A DNA stretch of 64,000 nucleotides, taken from IMG/VR virus record IMGVR_UViG_3300046691_000092, positions 1 to 64,000 of that record; one strand, given 5' to 3'. The DNA is from a virus. Both the position numbers and the translations under genes were made by a program. This document shows, piece after piece, positions 6,910 to 13,331 of this stretch. Numbering within the stretch: the stretch's first letter is position 1; each line of letters starts with the position of its first letter. Below the pieces are notes generated by a model. It did not search any database, was not told the DNA's origin, and saw only the letters and a program-made list of their open reading frames with translations.

Positions 6910-7244
6910 ACAAGGAACGCCTCTTACGCCTTGCCGACCGCATCGAAACCGCGACTGATTTCAACATGCGCGACTATCATTATTGCTTCGCCGGTCAGAC
7001 GATCGCCGAATTCAAGCCGGAACCGGTCTATAACCCGATAACCGACGCGCTTTCGAGACACAACACGGCCCGGCGCGCGCTGGACCTGACGAAGCGGCAG
7101 TCCGAAGACCTGTTCACGCCGTCGGTCCATCTGTGGCGGGACCGGGGCATTAACAACGTTCACGCTATCACCAACAAGCAAGGCGCTGCGGTTCTTCGCC
7201 ACTTCGCCGCAACTGAAAAAGTGGATTTCTCGATATGTCAATGA
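6906..7244 (+). CDS. Hypothetical protein, 112 aa
   Basis: ATGA start. Opens with NKERLLRLADRIETA, as in several small phage proteins, then a mixed region and a C-terminal part with HAITNKQGAAVLRHFAAT. Overlaps the next gene by 10 nt. No family assigned. Confidence 0.65.
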   Translation: MNKERLLRLADRIETATDFNMRDYHYCFAGQTIAEFKPEPVYNPITDALSRHNTARRALDLTKRQSEDLFTPSVHLWRDRGINNVHAITNKQGAAVLRHFAATEKVDFSICQ

Positions 7245-7654
7245 CCAAGCGGGAACAGTCGGAATTCGACATGATGCGCGCCCGTATGAGTATGGCGCAA
7301 GCGCTCCGTTGGCCGGAAGGTGAAAAGCCCGTACCCATGACACGTGCCACGATTCAGGCCGCGTTACTTGGCCCGCACGCCGTCGAAGTACGGAGCGACT
7401 ACGGCACAATGCGCAAGGCCGTCAAGGGTTGGGACTATCACCATTGGAACGGCAACTATTCGGTTCGCGAAATCGTCACGGACGGGAACAGCCATGCCGG
7501 TCTATATGATGGTAAGGCGTCAGGATGGGCACAGGGCGGCGGACGGGTATTCACCACACGCGCGGATGCGTTGCGCGCGCTCCGGTTCGACATGACCGAA
7601 TCATTCGCGGCGAACCTTGCCGACGTCGACAACATGATAAAGGCCGCACAATGA
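7235..7654 (+). CDS. Hypothetical protein, 139 aa
   Basis: Polar N-terminus, then an aromatic-rich core (KGWDYHHWNGNYSVREIV) and a C-terminal helix (RADALRALRFDMTESFAANL). ATGA-coupled to the next gene. Function unknown. Confidence 0.65.
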   Translation: MSMTKREQSEFDMMRARMSMAQALRWPEGEKPVPMTRATIQAALLGPHAVEVRSDYGTMRKAVKGWDYHHWNGNYSVREIVTDGNSHAGLYDGKASGWAQGGGRVFTTRADALRALRFDMTESFAANLADVDNMIKAAQ

Positions 7655-8157
7655 CCGCATACGCCGAGTTTCACGGGCAAATTCTCCGGGAAGTCACCGG
7701 AATCAACATCGACGGCAAGACTTACGCGGCTTCCGCGATCGAACGCGACCACAACGATTTGCGCGCATTGTGCGGCGCGGTGTTGGAACACTTCGGAATT
7801 TCCGGCCTTGACGCGGTGTTGAAAACCGCCCTTGGTGTGCGTCATCAACCCGCCGAGCCCGCACCGTGCCCGACCTGTGGCGCTGATTGCGCCGGGGCGA
7901 ACCCGCCCGTCACGTACTGCCCAATGCAGAACATCGAAGAACTGAAGCGCGCCGTCGCTCCGCTCGTGGCTATCGCCAACGCATACGACGCGAATGATCT
8001 TGACGACGAAGCCCGGAAGCATTGGGGACCGGGACCGGATCACAATGCTTTCACGAACGACACACCGCCGCAACAGATCGAACTTTACAGCGGACGCGGC
8101 GGCAAGCGCCTTCTGACCCTTGCCGACTGCATCACAGCACGGAGCGCGGCGCGATGA
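7651..8157 (+). CDS. Hypothetical protein with Cys motif, 168 aa
   Basis: ATG 7651 overlaps the upstream stop; the longer frame from 7525 is ignored. A CPTCGADCAGA stretch near residue 71 and a later C suggest a metal site. The rest is helical (IEELKRAVAPLVAIANAYD). Unknown function. Confidence 0.65.
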   Translation: MTAYAEFHGQILREVTGINIDGKTYAASAIERDHNDLRALCGAVLEHFGISGLDAVLKTALGVRHQPAEPAPCPTCGADCAGANPPVTYCPMQNIEELKRAVAPLVAIANAYDANDLDDEARKHWGPGPDHNAFTNDTPPQQIELYSGRGGKRLLTLADCITARSAAR

Positions 8158-8396
8158 GAACCGAACGGAGTATTCACGGTCTTTCCGGCGACGGGCAATA
8201 TCACGAACGCCAAGCGATCGGCCCGTTCGTCACATACAAGCGCGTCCGGGTTCAGAAATGGTCGCCGGTCATGTCTGAAATCGAAGTCGAATGCGGCGTT
8301 CGTGTCGGGCGTTGGCGCTTCGGCCTGACGTCCAGCAAGTTGAAGTTCAGCGACGGGCAAGAACCTGCCGTTCAATACAAGAGGTACGGGCTATGA
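8154..8396 (+). CDS. Hypothetical beta-rich protein, 80 aa
   Basis: ATGA-coupled on both sides. A predominantly beta-strand sequence with many Arg and Val residues (YKRVRVQKWSPVMSEIEVEC). No family recognised. Confidence 0.65.
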   Translation: MRTERSIHGLSGDGQYHERQAIGPFVTYKRVRVQKWSPVMSEIEVECGVRVGRWRFGLTSSKLKFSDGQEPAVQYKRYGL

Positions 8397-8785
8397 AATA
8401 TCTAGCGTTATCATTCGCCGCGTGCCTTCGTCACGCATTCATGAGCGGTGCCGGGTACGGCGATCTTGAACGGATCAGCGAAACCGATCAGCAACGATGG
8501 TCGCATTACAATCCGCCCGACGTCGGCGCGTTCACTCGCATGAACGAAGCGATCCTGAAGATTGCCGAGCCCACGCCGTCGAATTGGCAACCGGTCGAAA
8601 CACTGCCGAAGCAAGGTCGCATTCTCGCGACTTCCCGATACACCGGTAACGCATGGGGCGAACCGTACGTGTTCGAATGGAACGCCCGCGCCGAGCTTTT
8701 CGACTGCCGCAAACGCGGCATTTGTATCTATCCGCAATTTGCTGACAAGTGGGTCGGCCTTCCGATTCCAGAGTTTCCCGCATGA
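8393..8785 (+). CDS. DUF551-like protein, 130 aa
   Basis: The C-terminal half from about residue 64 (NWQPVETLPKQGRILATSRY, then DKWVGLPIPEFPA) matches the DUF551 pattern common in phages, where a W-x-P start and a W-x-x-LPxPP end frame a small beta domain. The N-terminal half is helical and unassigned. No biochemical role is established for DUF551. Confidence 0.7.
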   Translation: MKYLALSFAACLRHAFMSGAGYGDLERISETDQQRWSHYNPPDVGAFTRMNEAILKIAEPTPSNWQPVETLPKQGRILATSRYTGNAWGEPYVFEWNARAELFDCRKRGICIYPQFADKWVGLPIPEFPA

Positions 8786-8970
8786 AGTACGCCGGGCGCA
8801 ATGCATGGGGTCAGCACGTCGTTGGGGCGCTTCACCGCGAATGGTCGAACGGGATAACGATCGAATACGAAAACGGTGTTCGGGAATTCATCAACACCGC
8901 ACGCGTCATTGGGCGCGTCGAAGAAACCGAAAGGGACGGCAATGCTGACTTATTCGGTCCCGTTCGCTGA
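8782..8970 (+). CDS. Hypothetical protein, 62 aa
   Basis: ATGA start at 8782. Small beta-rich protein (WSNGITIEYENGVREFINTA). It overlaps the next gene by 29 nt, an unusually long overlap for this operon, but both frames look coding. Confidence 0.55.
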   Translation: MKYAGRNAWGQHVVGALHREWSNGITIEYENGVREFINTARVIGRVEETERDGNADLFGPVR

Positions 8971-9190
8971 TTACGAAGCGGACATGAAAGAAACCGCCGA
9001 ACAGGCGGCGGGGATTATCCGGAAGCTTCGCCGGGAAATCACGAACCGCGATCAGCTAATCATATGGCTGATCAAGGCGGCGGGCGGTGAAATCCGCGTT
9101 CCGATTGAACGGATGCTTGAAACGGACGGAACCTTTCAGGTGTGGGAAGACCCGGCGAACTTCGCCCGAATTTACAAGGTGGAAAAATGA
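8942..9190 (+). CDS. Hypothetical protein, 82 aa
   Basis: Start ATG 8942 with a GGGA-type site upstream. A helix with ETAEQAAGIIRKLRREITNR is followed by a small beta segment. ATGA-coupled to the next gene. Confidence 0.6.
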   Translation: MLTYSVPFADYEADMKETAEQAAGIIRKLRREITNRDQLIIWLIKAAGGEIRVPIERMLETDGTFQVWEDPANFARIYKVEK

Positions 9191-9510
9191 CACACGAACG
9201 AATCATCGGCGTCGCGGTGCGACTGAACGGCGAGGTTTACGGATTGCCAGCACCGGCCCGGCACGGTCAGGTTTTGCGCCTGATCGGCGCTTGTATGCCG
9301 GACGACCCCGACGCGCCGCACAAGGCGGAACAGGGTTTCATTACCGACCGCGCCCGGTTCGTCACGCGTGAGGAAGCGCGCCACGTTGTACAATGGGAAA
9401 TGGCCCGTACGACCGCGCCGAGACTTGTACACTATCCCCGGCTGAAGGATCACGGGCGATGGGAACCAAGCCACCACGCGACGCAATTGTTCAGTGAGGA
9501 TTTATGGTAA
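9187..9510 (+). CDS. Hypothetical protein, 107 aa
   Basis: Contains EQGFITDRARFVTREEARHV, a pattern (GF-x-T-x-x-GRFVxREEA) seen in many small proteins of proteobacterial phages, of unknown role. The central HGQVLRLIGACMPDD segment is also typical of that group. ATGA start at 9187. Confidence 0.65.
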   Translation: MTHERIIGVAVRLNGEVYGLPAPARHGQVLRLIGACMPDDPDAPHKAEQGFITDRARFVTREEARHVVQWEMARTTAPRLVHYPRLKDHGRWEPSHHATQLFSEDLW

Positions 9511-9719
9511 TGAACGACGATATTCTTGACCTGATCCGCCGACGCCCGGACATTTCGAGCGCTTACATTGCCGGATATCTGCGGGGCACCTATCCGAAGC
9601 TGACAACGGCGGAAGTAACCCGCCGATTGCTCCGCATGGCAGCGCAAGGTGTCGTGATGCACCAAGCCGGTTCCATTCATGGCGGGGTTCAATACGTATG
9701 GCGGTTGGCGCAACAATGA
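9510..9719 (+). CDS. Small winged-helix-like protein, 69 aa
   Basis: TAATG coupling and a GAGG 11 nt upstream favour ATG 9510 over ATG 9504. The order DDILDLIRRRPDISSAYIAG, TAEVTRRLLRMAAQGVV, then YVWRL fits a compact winged helix. Possible DNA binder, unproven. Confidence 0.55.
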   Translation: MNDDILDLIRRRPDISSAYIAGYLRGTYPKLTTAEVTRRLLRMAAQGVVMHQAGSIHGGVQYVWRLAQQ

Positions 9720-10162
9720 CCTATGTGTATCGCCGGGTCGAAATCCCCACGAACGCACACCCGCTTGTGTGCTTGCTGTTCGAAACGATGCGGGAACGCC
9801 GAATCACCGTTCAGGAAGTCGCCGACCGATCGGGCGTTCACCGCGACACACTCCGGGATTGGCGCAAGCGCCATTGCGCGACGGTCGAAAACCTTGAAGC
9901 GTGCTTTAACGTCGTCGGCATGACGTTGCAGCCGGTGCCGTTGACCGACAAGGCACCGCGTCAAAAGCTTGACCGGATCGCCGATATCATGGGCGAATTG
10001 CTTGACCGCCCGTCCGCTGCCGCCCAACTCGGAATTAGCGTCGTGTCGCTTCGCCGGCTGGACATTCCGTATCGAATAATCAATAATCGCTGCTACTATC
10101 ACCGCGACGACCTGAAAGTATGGGTCGCCGGTCATCCCAAGATTCGGAGCAACCTGAAATGA
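9716..10162 (+). CDS. DNA-binding protein with two HTH motifs, 148 aa
   Basis: Residues 22-75 resemble an XRE HTH (RRITVQEVADRSGVHRDTLR). Residues 98-135 resemble a MerR/excisionase-type HTH_17 unit (AAAQLGISVVSLRRLDIPYR, then YYHRDDLKVW). Two unlike DNA-binding units in one short protein suggest an architectural or regulatory role. ATGA overlaps both neighbours. Confidence 0.65.
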   Translation: MTYVYRRVEIPTNAHPLVCLLFETMRERRITVQEVADRSGVHRDTLRDWRKRHCATVENLEACFNVVGMTLQPVPLTDKAPRQKLDRIADIMGELLDRPSAAAQLGISVVSLRRLDIPYRIINNRCYYHRDDLKVWVAGHPKIRSNLK

Positions 10163-10488
10163 TCACCCTGAACCCGGCACAAGCCGCCGCCGTCCCGTTC
10201 GTCCGGGAAGAACTCGCCAAGGGCGGGGAAATGGTCTTCAATGCACCGGTCGGCGTGGGTAAATCAATCGTCCTGATCGAAGCGATTCGAGACGTACCGC
10301 GCGTGGCGTACTTGTCGTGCATGGCGCAATTGCGCGAACAGTTCAAGCACTTGTGCGGCGAAATGAACGTCCACAACGTGACGTTCATTGAACCCCGAAC
10401 CGGGCTTGTCGGTCATTTTGAATTGGTCGTCGCCGACGAATCCGCCCGTGACATAAAAATCAATCACCCGTGCGTCATTCGGTATTGA
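10159..10488 (+). CDS. Stand-alone SF2 helicase N-terminal fragment
   Basis: 109 residues carrying only the first motifs of a superfamily 2 helicase: motif I NAPVGVGKSIVL (about 29-40), an Ia-like segment VAYLSCMAQLREQF, and a Walker B LVVADESA (about 94-101). It then stops; motifs III-VI are absent and no continuation is seen in any downstream frame. It may be a truncated remnant or a mini-ATPase. Its ATGA coupling to the HTH gene argues that it is expressed. The early promoter at 10485 overlaps its stop codon. Confidence 0.6.
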   Translation: MITLNPAQAAAVPFVREELAKGGEMVFNAPVGVGKSIVLIEAIRDVPRVAYLSCMAQLREQFKHLCGEMNVHNVTFIEPRTGLVGHFELVVADESARDIKINHPCVIRY

Positions 10489-10513
10489 CCGGTCATCCGA
10501 AACGACTTATAAA
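10485..10513 (+). promoter_or_regulatory. Early promoter (conserved family)
   Basis: TTGACC, 17 bp including CGAAACGACT, TATAAA. Confidence 0.85.
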
Positions 10514-10535
10514 CGTTGGCATTGAAACACCAACG
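10514..10535 (+). promoter_or_regulatory. Dyad operator candidate
   Basis: CGTTGG and CCAACG arms with ATTGAAAC in the centre, starting right after the -10 and spanning the expected start point. Same element at 11014-11035; centre inverted at 30939-30960. Confidence 0.55.
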
Positions 10536-10546
10536 GAGTGACCGAC

Positions 10547-10960
10547 ATGGCCCACAAGACACCATTTACCAAGGCAGTTGAAAACGCGATTGAACGTCAC
10601 GGTTCCCGCGCCGACTGCCGGGAACTTTGCCAGCGTTTGGAGACGGAAGAAAAGATCGTCAAGAAGCTGATCAAGCGGGCGCTCGACTCCGAATATTACA
10701 TCACGGTCAACGACGGCGAAGAAGACGTCGTAATCAAGAGCCGGGATTACCCGAAGATTATCGACGCGGTGTTCAGCACTGACGAAGATTACTTGTCGTT
10801 CTACAAGGCCGCCGACGCTGACGACCGGGTCGGAATCGTCTATCTCGTGTACGGGAACGACGGCTTTGACGTGATCAGCGACTATGCTTCGTCCGATCTT
10901 GACGCGTTCGAAGTGTGGATGACGCCAGTTAACGAATACGCCGACAAATTCGACAAGTAA
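10547..10960 (+). CDS. Hypothetical acidic protein, 137 aa
   Basis: CGGAG lies 8 nt before ATG 10547. A helical N-terminus (CRELCQRLETEEKIVKKLIK), possibly HTH-like, is followed by an acidic beta-rich C-terminus (VYGNDGFDVISDYASSDLDA). It has its own early promoter and is probably expressed early. No family recognised. Confidence 0.65.
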   Translation: MAHKTPFTKAVENAIERHGSRADCRELCQRLETEEKIVKKLIKRALDSEYYITVNDGEEDVVIKSRDYPKIIDAVFSTDEDYLSFYKAADADDRVGIVYLVYGNDGFDVISDYASSDLDAFEVWMTPVNEYADKFDK

Positions 10961-10967
10961 TTTCACG

Positions 10968-10985
10968 AGCGGCGCGAATGCCGCT
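10968..10985 (+). other. Short hairpin with GCGAAT loop
   Basis: AGCGGC and GCCGCT enclose GCGAAT between two early genes, just before the next promoter. No T run follows, so it is not a standard terminator. A similar hairpin lies at 11433-11450. Confidence 0.5.
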
Positions 10986-11013
10986 TGACCACCCGTCCGA
11001 AACGACTTATAAA
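10985..11013 (+). promoter_or_regulatory. Early promoter (conserved family)
   Basis: TTGACC, 17 bp with CGAAACGACT, TATAAA; nearly identical to the copy at 10485. Confidence 0.85.
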
Positions 11014-11035
11014 CGTTGGTATTGAAACACCAACG
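11014..11035 (+). promoter_or_regulatory. Dyad operator candidate
   Basis: Perfect 7-bp arms (CGTTGGT and ACCAACG) around ATTGAAAC, directly downstream of the -10. Confidence 0.55.
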
Positions 11036-11046
11036 GAGTGACGGAC

Positions 11047-11424
11047 ATGACGAACTTTAAAAAAGGCCAAATCGTAAACCTTGTAAAAGATTGGGACGGT
11101 AAGGGTACTGTTTACATCGCACCGGCAATCGTTCACTCTTGCGGCAAAAAGCAAATGGTTCTGACACACGCCGTTACCGGTGTCGAACTTGGCCGCCATT
11201 TTCGCCCGCAACGCGAAGGTTGGGGAAATGCTGAACTTGTTCTGACGGCTGATGAAGATGCCAATGTGATTGCCCTTGAAATGGCAAAGACCATCCGCGC
11301 AGAGTTTATCGCTAAGGAAACGCAGACTATCGCCACGGCGACCGGTTCAAAGGAATATTGGGATAAGCGCCGGGCGGTCCTGACGGAAGTTTTGAACGGC
11401 GAGGCTTCGGTAATCACCCGCTAA
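11047..11424 (+). CDS. Hypothetical protein, 125 aa
   Basis: Start ATG 11047 behind CGGAG. The N-terminal half looks like a small beta barrel (KKGQIVNLVKDWDGKGTVYI, then HAVTGVELGRHFRP), the C-terminal half helical. Codon use is less GC-biased than in its neighbours (many AAA and CTT codons). Own promoter; unknown function. Confidence 0.65.
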   Translation: MTNFKKGQIVNLVKDWDGKGTVYIAPAIVHSCGKKQMVLTHAVTGVELGRHFRPQREGWGNAELVLTADEDANVIALEMAKTIRAEFIAKETQTIATATGSKEYWDKRRAVLTEVLNGEASVITR

Positions 11425-11432
11425 CAAAGGAA

Positions 11433-11450
11433 CGGGGCGCGAATGCCCCG
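11433..11450 (+). other. Short hairpin with GCGAAT loop
   Basis: CGGGGC and GCCCCG enclose GCGAAT after the stop of the 11047 gene. Same loop as at 10968-10985. Confidence 0.5.
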
Positions 11451-11458
11451 GCAATCAC

Positions 11459-11578
11459 ATGACCCTGAAACGAGCGCTTTACGCCTTGTGCGTCGCGATC
11501 TTCATCATCAACGCGTTTCAACTTCGCGCCGCCCTGAAGGCCGAAGAACAGCGCATGGAACAGGCGGCAAGGGTATGA
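11459..11578 (+). CDS. Small membrane protein, 39 aa
   Basis: A single membrane helix near the N-terminus (LYALCVAIFIINAF) is followed by a charged helix. The stop overlaps the next start as ATGA, which supports it despite its size. Confidence 0.6.
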   Translation: MTLKRALYALCVAIFIINAFQLRAALKAEEQRMEQAARV

Positions 11579-11772
11579 CCTACGCACAACACATGATCCA
11601 TGCTGACGCGGCGGCGCGGTGCAAGAAATGGGACGAAGCCGCCCGGCACTATACGACGGCGCTTCGCATCCTGCTTTTTCAGGCTACGTTTCCCGTGACG
11701 AATACGCAGGTTCAGACCGTTCAGGCGCTCCGATTCGAATGCTATCGCCAATCCCGCGCCCGGTCGGTATGA
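11575..11772 (+). CDS. Hypothetical helical protein, 65 aa
   Basis: Start ATG 11575. The sequence AAARCKKWDEAARHYTTALR resembles one TPR-like helical hairpin. No clear partner is visible. Confidence 0.6.
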   Translation: MTYAQHMIHADAAARCKKWDEAARHYTTALRILLFQATFPVTNTQVQTVQALRFECYRQSRARSV

Positions 11773-11805
11773 TACGGCCCGGACCAACAAGAGGAACTAT
11801 TCATC

Positions 11806-12234
11806 ATGGGCGTTGAAGCCATTGCAGAACTTGCCGACAAGCGGCGAGCATTGAAGGCCGACAAGGCAAACGTTGATACTCGCGTTACCGGCCTGACCAC
11901 GCGTCAGACGGCGCTTGCCGCGTCGATTACCGATATCGAAGGCGGCATTACCGGAGCGGGCGGCGCTATCCCGGCGAATACGGCTGTTCCGACAGTCACG
12001 GGGACGGCGAAGGTCGGTTCAACCCTGACCGGTGTCGACGGCACGTTTACCGGCACACCGACGCCCACGAAGACGCGTGAATGGCTGATCGGCGGTGTCG
12101 TCAAGTCGACGGCGCAAACCTATGTGCCCGTCACGGCGGATATCGGCAAGACGGCGGTTTTCCGTGTCACGGCGTCGAACGTCATTGACAAGGTCACGGC
12201 GTCCAGCGTGGCGACGTCAGCGATTATCGCTTAG
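11806..12234 (+). CDS. Coiled coil plus Ig-like domain protein, 142 aa
   Basis: GAGGA lies upstream of ATG 11806. Residues 1-45 form a helical coil (ELADKRRALKADKANVDTRV); residues 60-142 form a bacterial Ig-like domain (PTVTGTAKVGSTLTGVDGTF, then VFRVTASN). Such domains usually occur in phage capsid or tail decoration proteins, where they bind surfaces or sugars. Here one stands alone among early genes, which is unusual. No signal peptide is seen. Confidence 0.7.
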   Translation: MGVEAIAELADKRRALKADKANVDTRVTGLTTRQTALAASITDIEGGITGAGGAIPANTAVPTVTGTAKVGSTLTGVDGTFTGTPTPTKTREWLIGGVVKSTAQTYVPVTADIGKTAVFRVTASNVIDKVTASSVATSAIIA

Positions 12235-12527
12235 GTCGATTCGACCTTCGACCACTCCGCATTCAAGCGGCGGCTAAACATCGTGACGGCACGGAAGCTT
12301 TCAAACGTTCTTTCGTGCCGTTCGCCTTCTTCGTCATCCCATTTGATTCGCCACTTCCGATCAGGCGGAACATAAGGGCGCGTAAGGATTTCCTTGATCG
12401 CGTCTTCATCGACCCCGAATCGTTCGGCGATCAGACAAATCTCTATTCGGTATTTCCGGTATAGATCGTGAATTTTACGGACGTCTTGCGCGGTCACGCG
12501 TTCGTTGTCCCGTTGATGCTTTGCCAC
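12231..12527 (-). CDS. HTH-like protein, 98 aa
   Basis: GTG start with CGGAG about 11 nt upstream. Residues 12-52 look like a homeodomain/resolvase-type HTH (VRKIHDLYRKYRIEICLIAE, then FGVDEDAIKEIL). It lies alone on the minus strand within the plus operon and converges on the Ig-like gene with a 4-nt overlap. TTGCGC-17-TAAAAG upstream may be its promoter. Confidence 0.6.
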   Translation of the reverse strand: MAKHQRDNERVTAQDVRKIHDLYRKYRIEICLIAERFGVDEDAIKEILTRPYVPPDRKWRIKWDDEEGERHERTFESFRAVTMFSRRLNAEWSKVEST

Positions 12528-12592
12528 GTGGTAAAAGTTCTCCGTTTCGCGGGTCTTTTAGCGCGTTTTTCGCGTGCGCGCAATATACGCAG

Positions 12593-12621
12593 TTGACAGG
12601 TTATCCGAAACGACTTATAAA
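12593..12621 (+). promoter_or_regulatory. Early promoter (conserved family)
   Basis: TTGACA, 17 bp with CGAAACGACT, TATAAA. No CGTTGG/CCAACG dyad in this leader. Confidence 0.85.
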
Positions 12622-12652
12622 CGGTCATCAACACACAAACGGAGTGACCGAA

Positions 12653-12925
12653 ATGACCGACAGTTTCGCAGCATCTACCGAGATTACCGCCCGCTACATC
12701 AATCTGAAGTACGCTGCCGCGACTAAGTCAGATTGGCGTTCGCTCATGCTTGACGCCGGTTCGGTAATCAAGACGATCAAGTCGGAAAAAGAAGCCGTCT
12801 ACACGGACGGCCCGAAGGTCCACGGCGCGCGTCAGGCTTCACAGCTTGACATTCTGGACGAACGCGAATTCCGCATAAGCGCGGTTTACGATAACGCAAT
12901 GAACATGATGGTACGGGCTATTTAA
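12653..12925 (+). CDS. Hypothetical helical protein, 90 aa
   Basis: ATG 12653 behind CGGAG. All-helical prediction (ARYINLKYAAATKSDWRSLM, then LDILDEREFRISAVYDNAMN). First gene of a three-gene unit. Unknown. Confidence 0.65.
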   Translation: MTDSFAASTEITARYINLKYAAATKSDWRSLMLDAGSVIKTIKSEKEAVYTDGPKVHGARQASQLDILDEREFRISAVYDNAMNMMVRAI

Positions 12926-12955
12926 GCCCGCCACAACCCAACGGAGACAACGACA

Positions 12956-13150
12956 ATGATCAATACTAAACTTACCGCCCGCATGGTCGATGACGGTGTT
13001 TACCTGACCGACGTAAACCGCGATATCGTCGCGACGTTTGTCAGTCTCGCGACCTTCTATATCGTCACCGGCTTCAAGACCGTCGAAGCGTACAACGACT
13101 ATCAGGACGAACAGCCGGTCAAGTTCCTCGTATGGGAAAGGAAACACTGA
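12956..13150 (+). CDS. Hypothetical protein, 64 aa
   Basis: CGGAGAC lies upstream of ATG 12956. Beta-rich small protein (DDGVYLTDVNRDIVATFVSL). Unknown. Confidence 0.65.
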   Translation: MINTKLTARMVDDGVYLTDVNRDIVATFVSLATFYIVTGFKTVEAYNDYQDEQPVKFLVWERKH

Positions 13151-13151
13151 A

Positions 13152-13331
13152 ATGAAGAAGCTACCCGAAATCAAGGTCGGATCGAAAGTCGCATTCAACA
13201 CGCTCGCGGACGCCGTTTGGTTCGACGTTCTGGAAATCGACGGGTTCACACTTGTCATCCGGGAAACCGGCACGAGCTACGCGAAACAGTACATGGATAA
13301 GTCGCTTGTGAAGGCGGTGAAATCCGCTTAA
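13152..13331 (+). CDS. Hypothetical SH3-like protein, 59 aa
   Basis: Starts 1 nt after the previous stop. KVGSKVAFNTLADAVWFDVL and FTLVIRETG suggest a small SH3-like barrel. It ends convergently in a 4-nt overlap with the primase gene. Confidence 0.6.
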   Translation: MKKLPEIKVGSKVAFNTLADAVWFDVLEIDGFTLVIRETGTSYAKQYMDKSLVKAVKSA

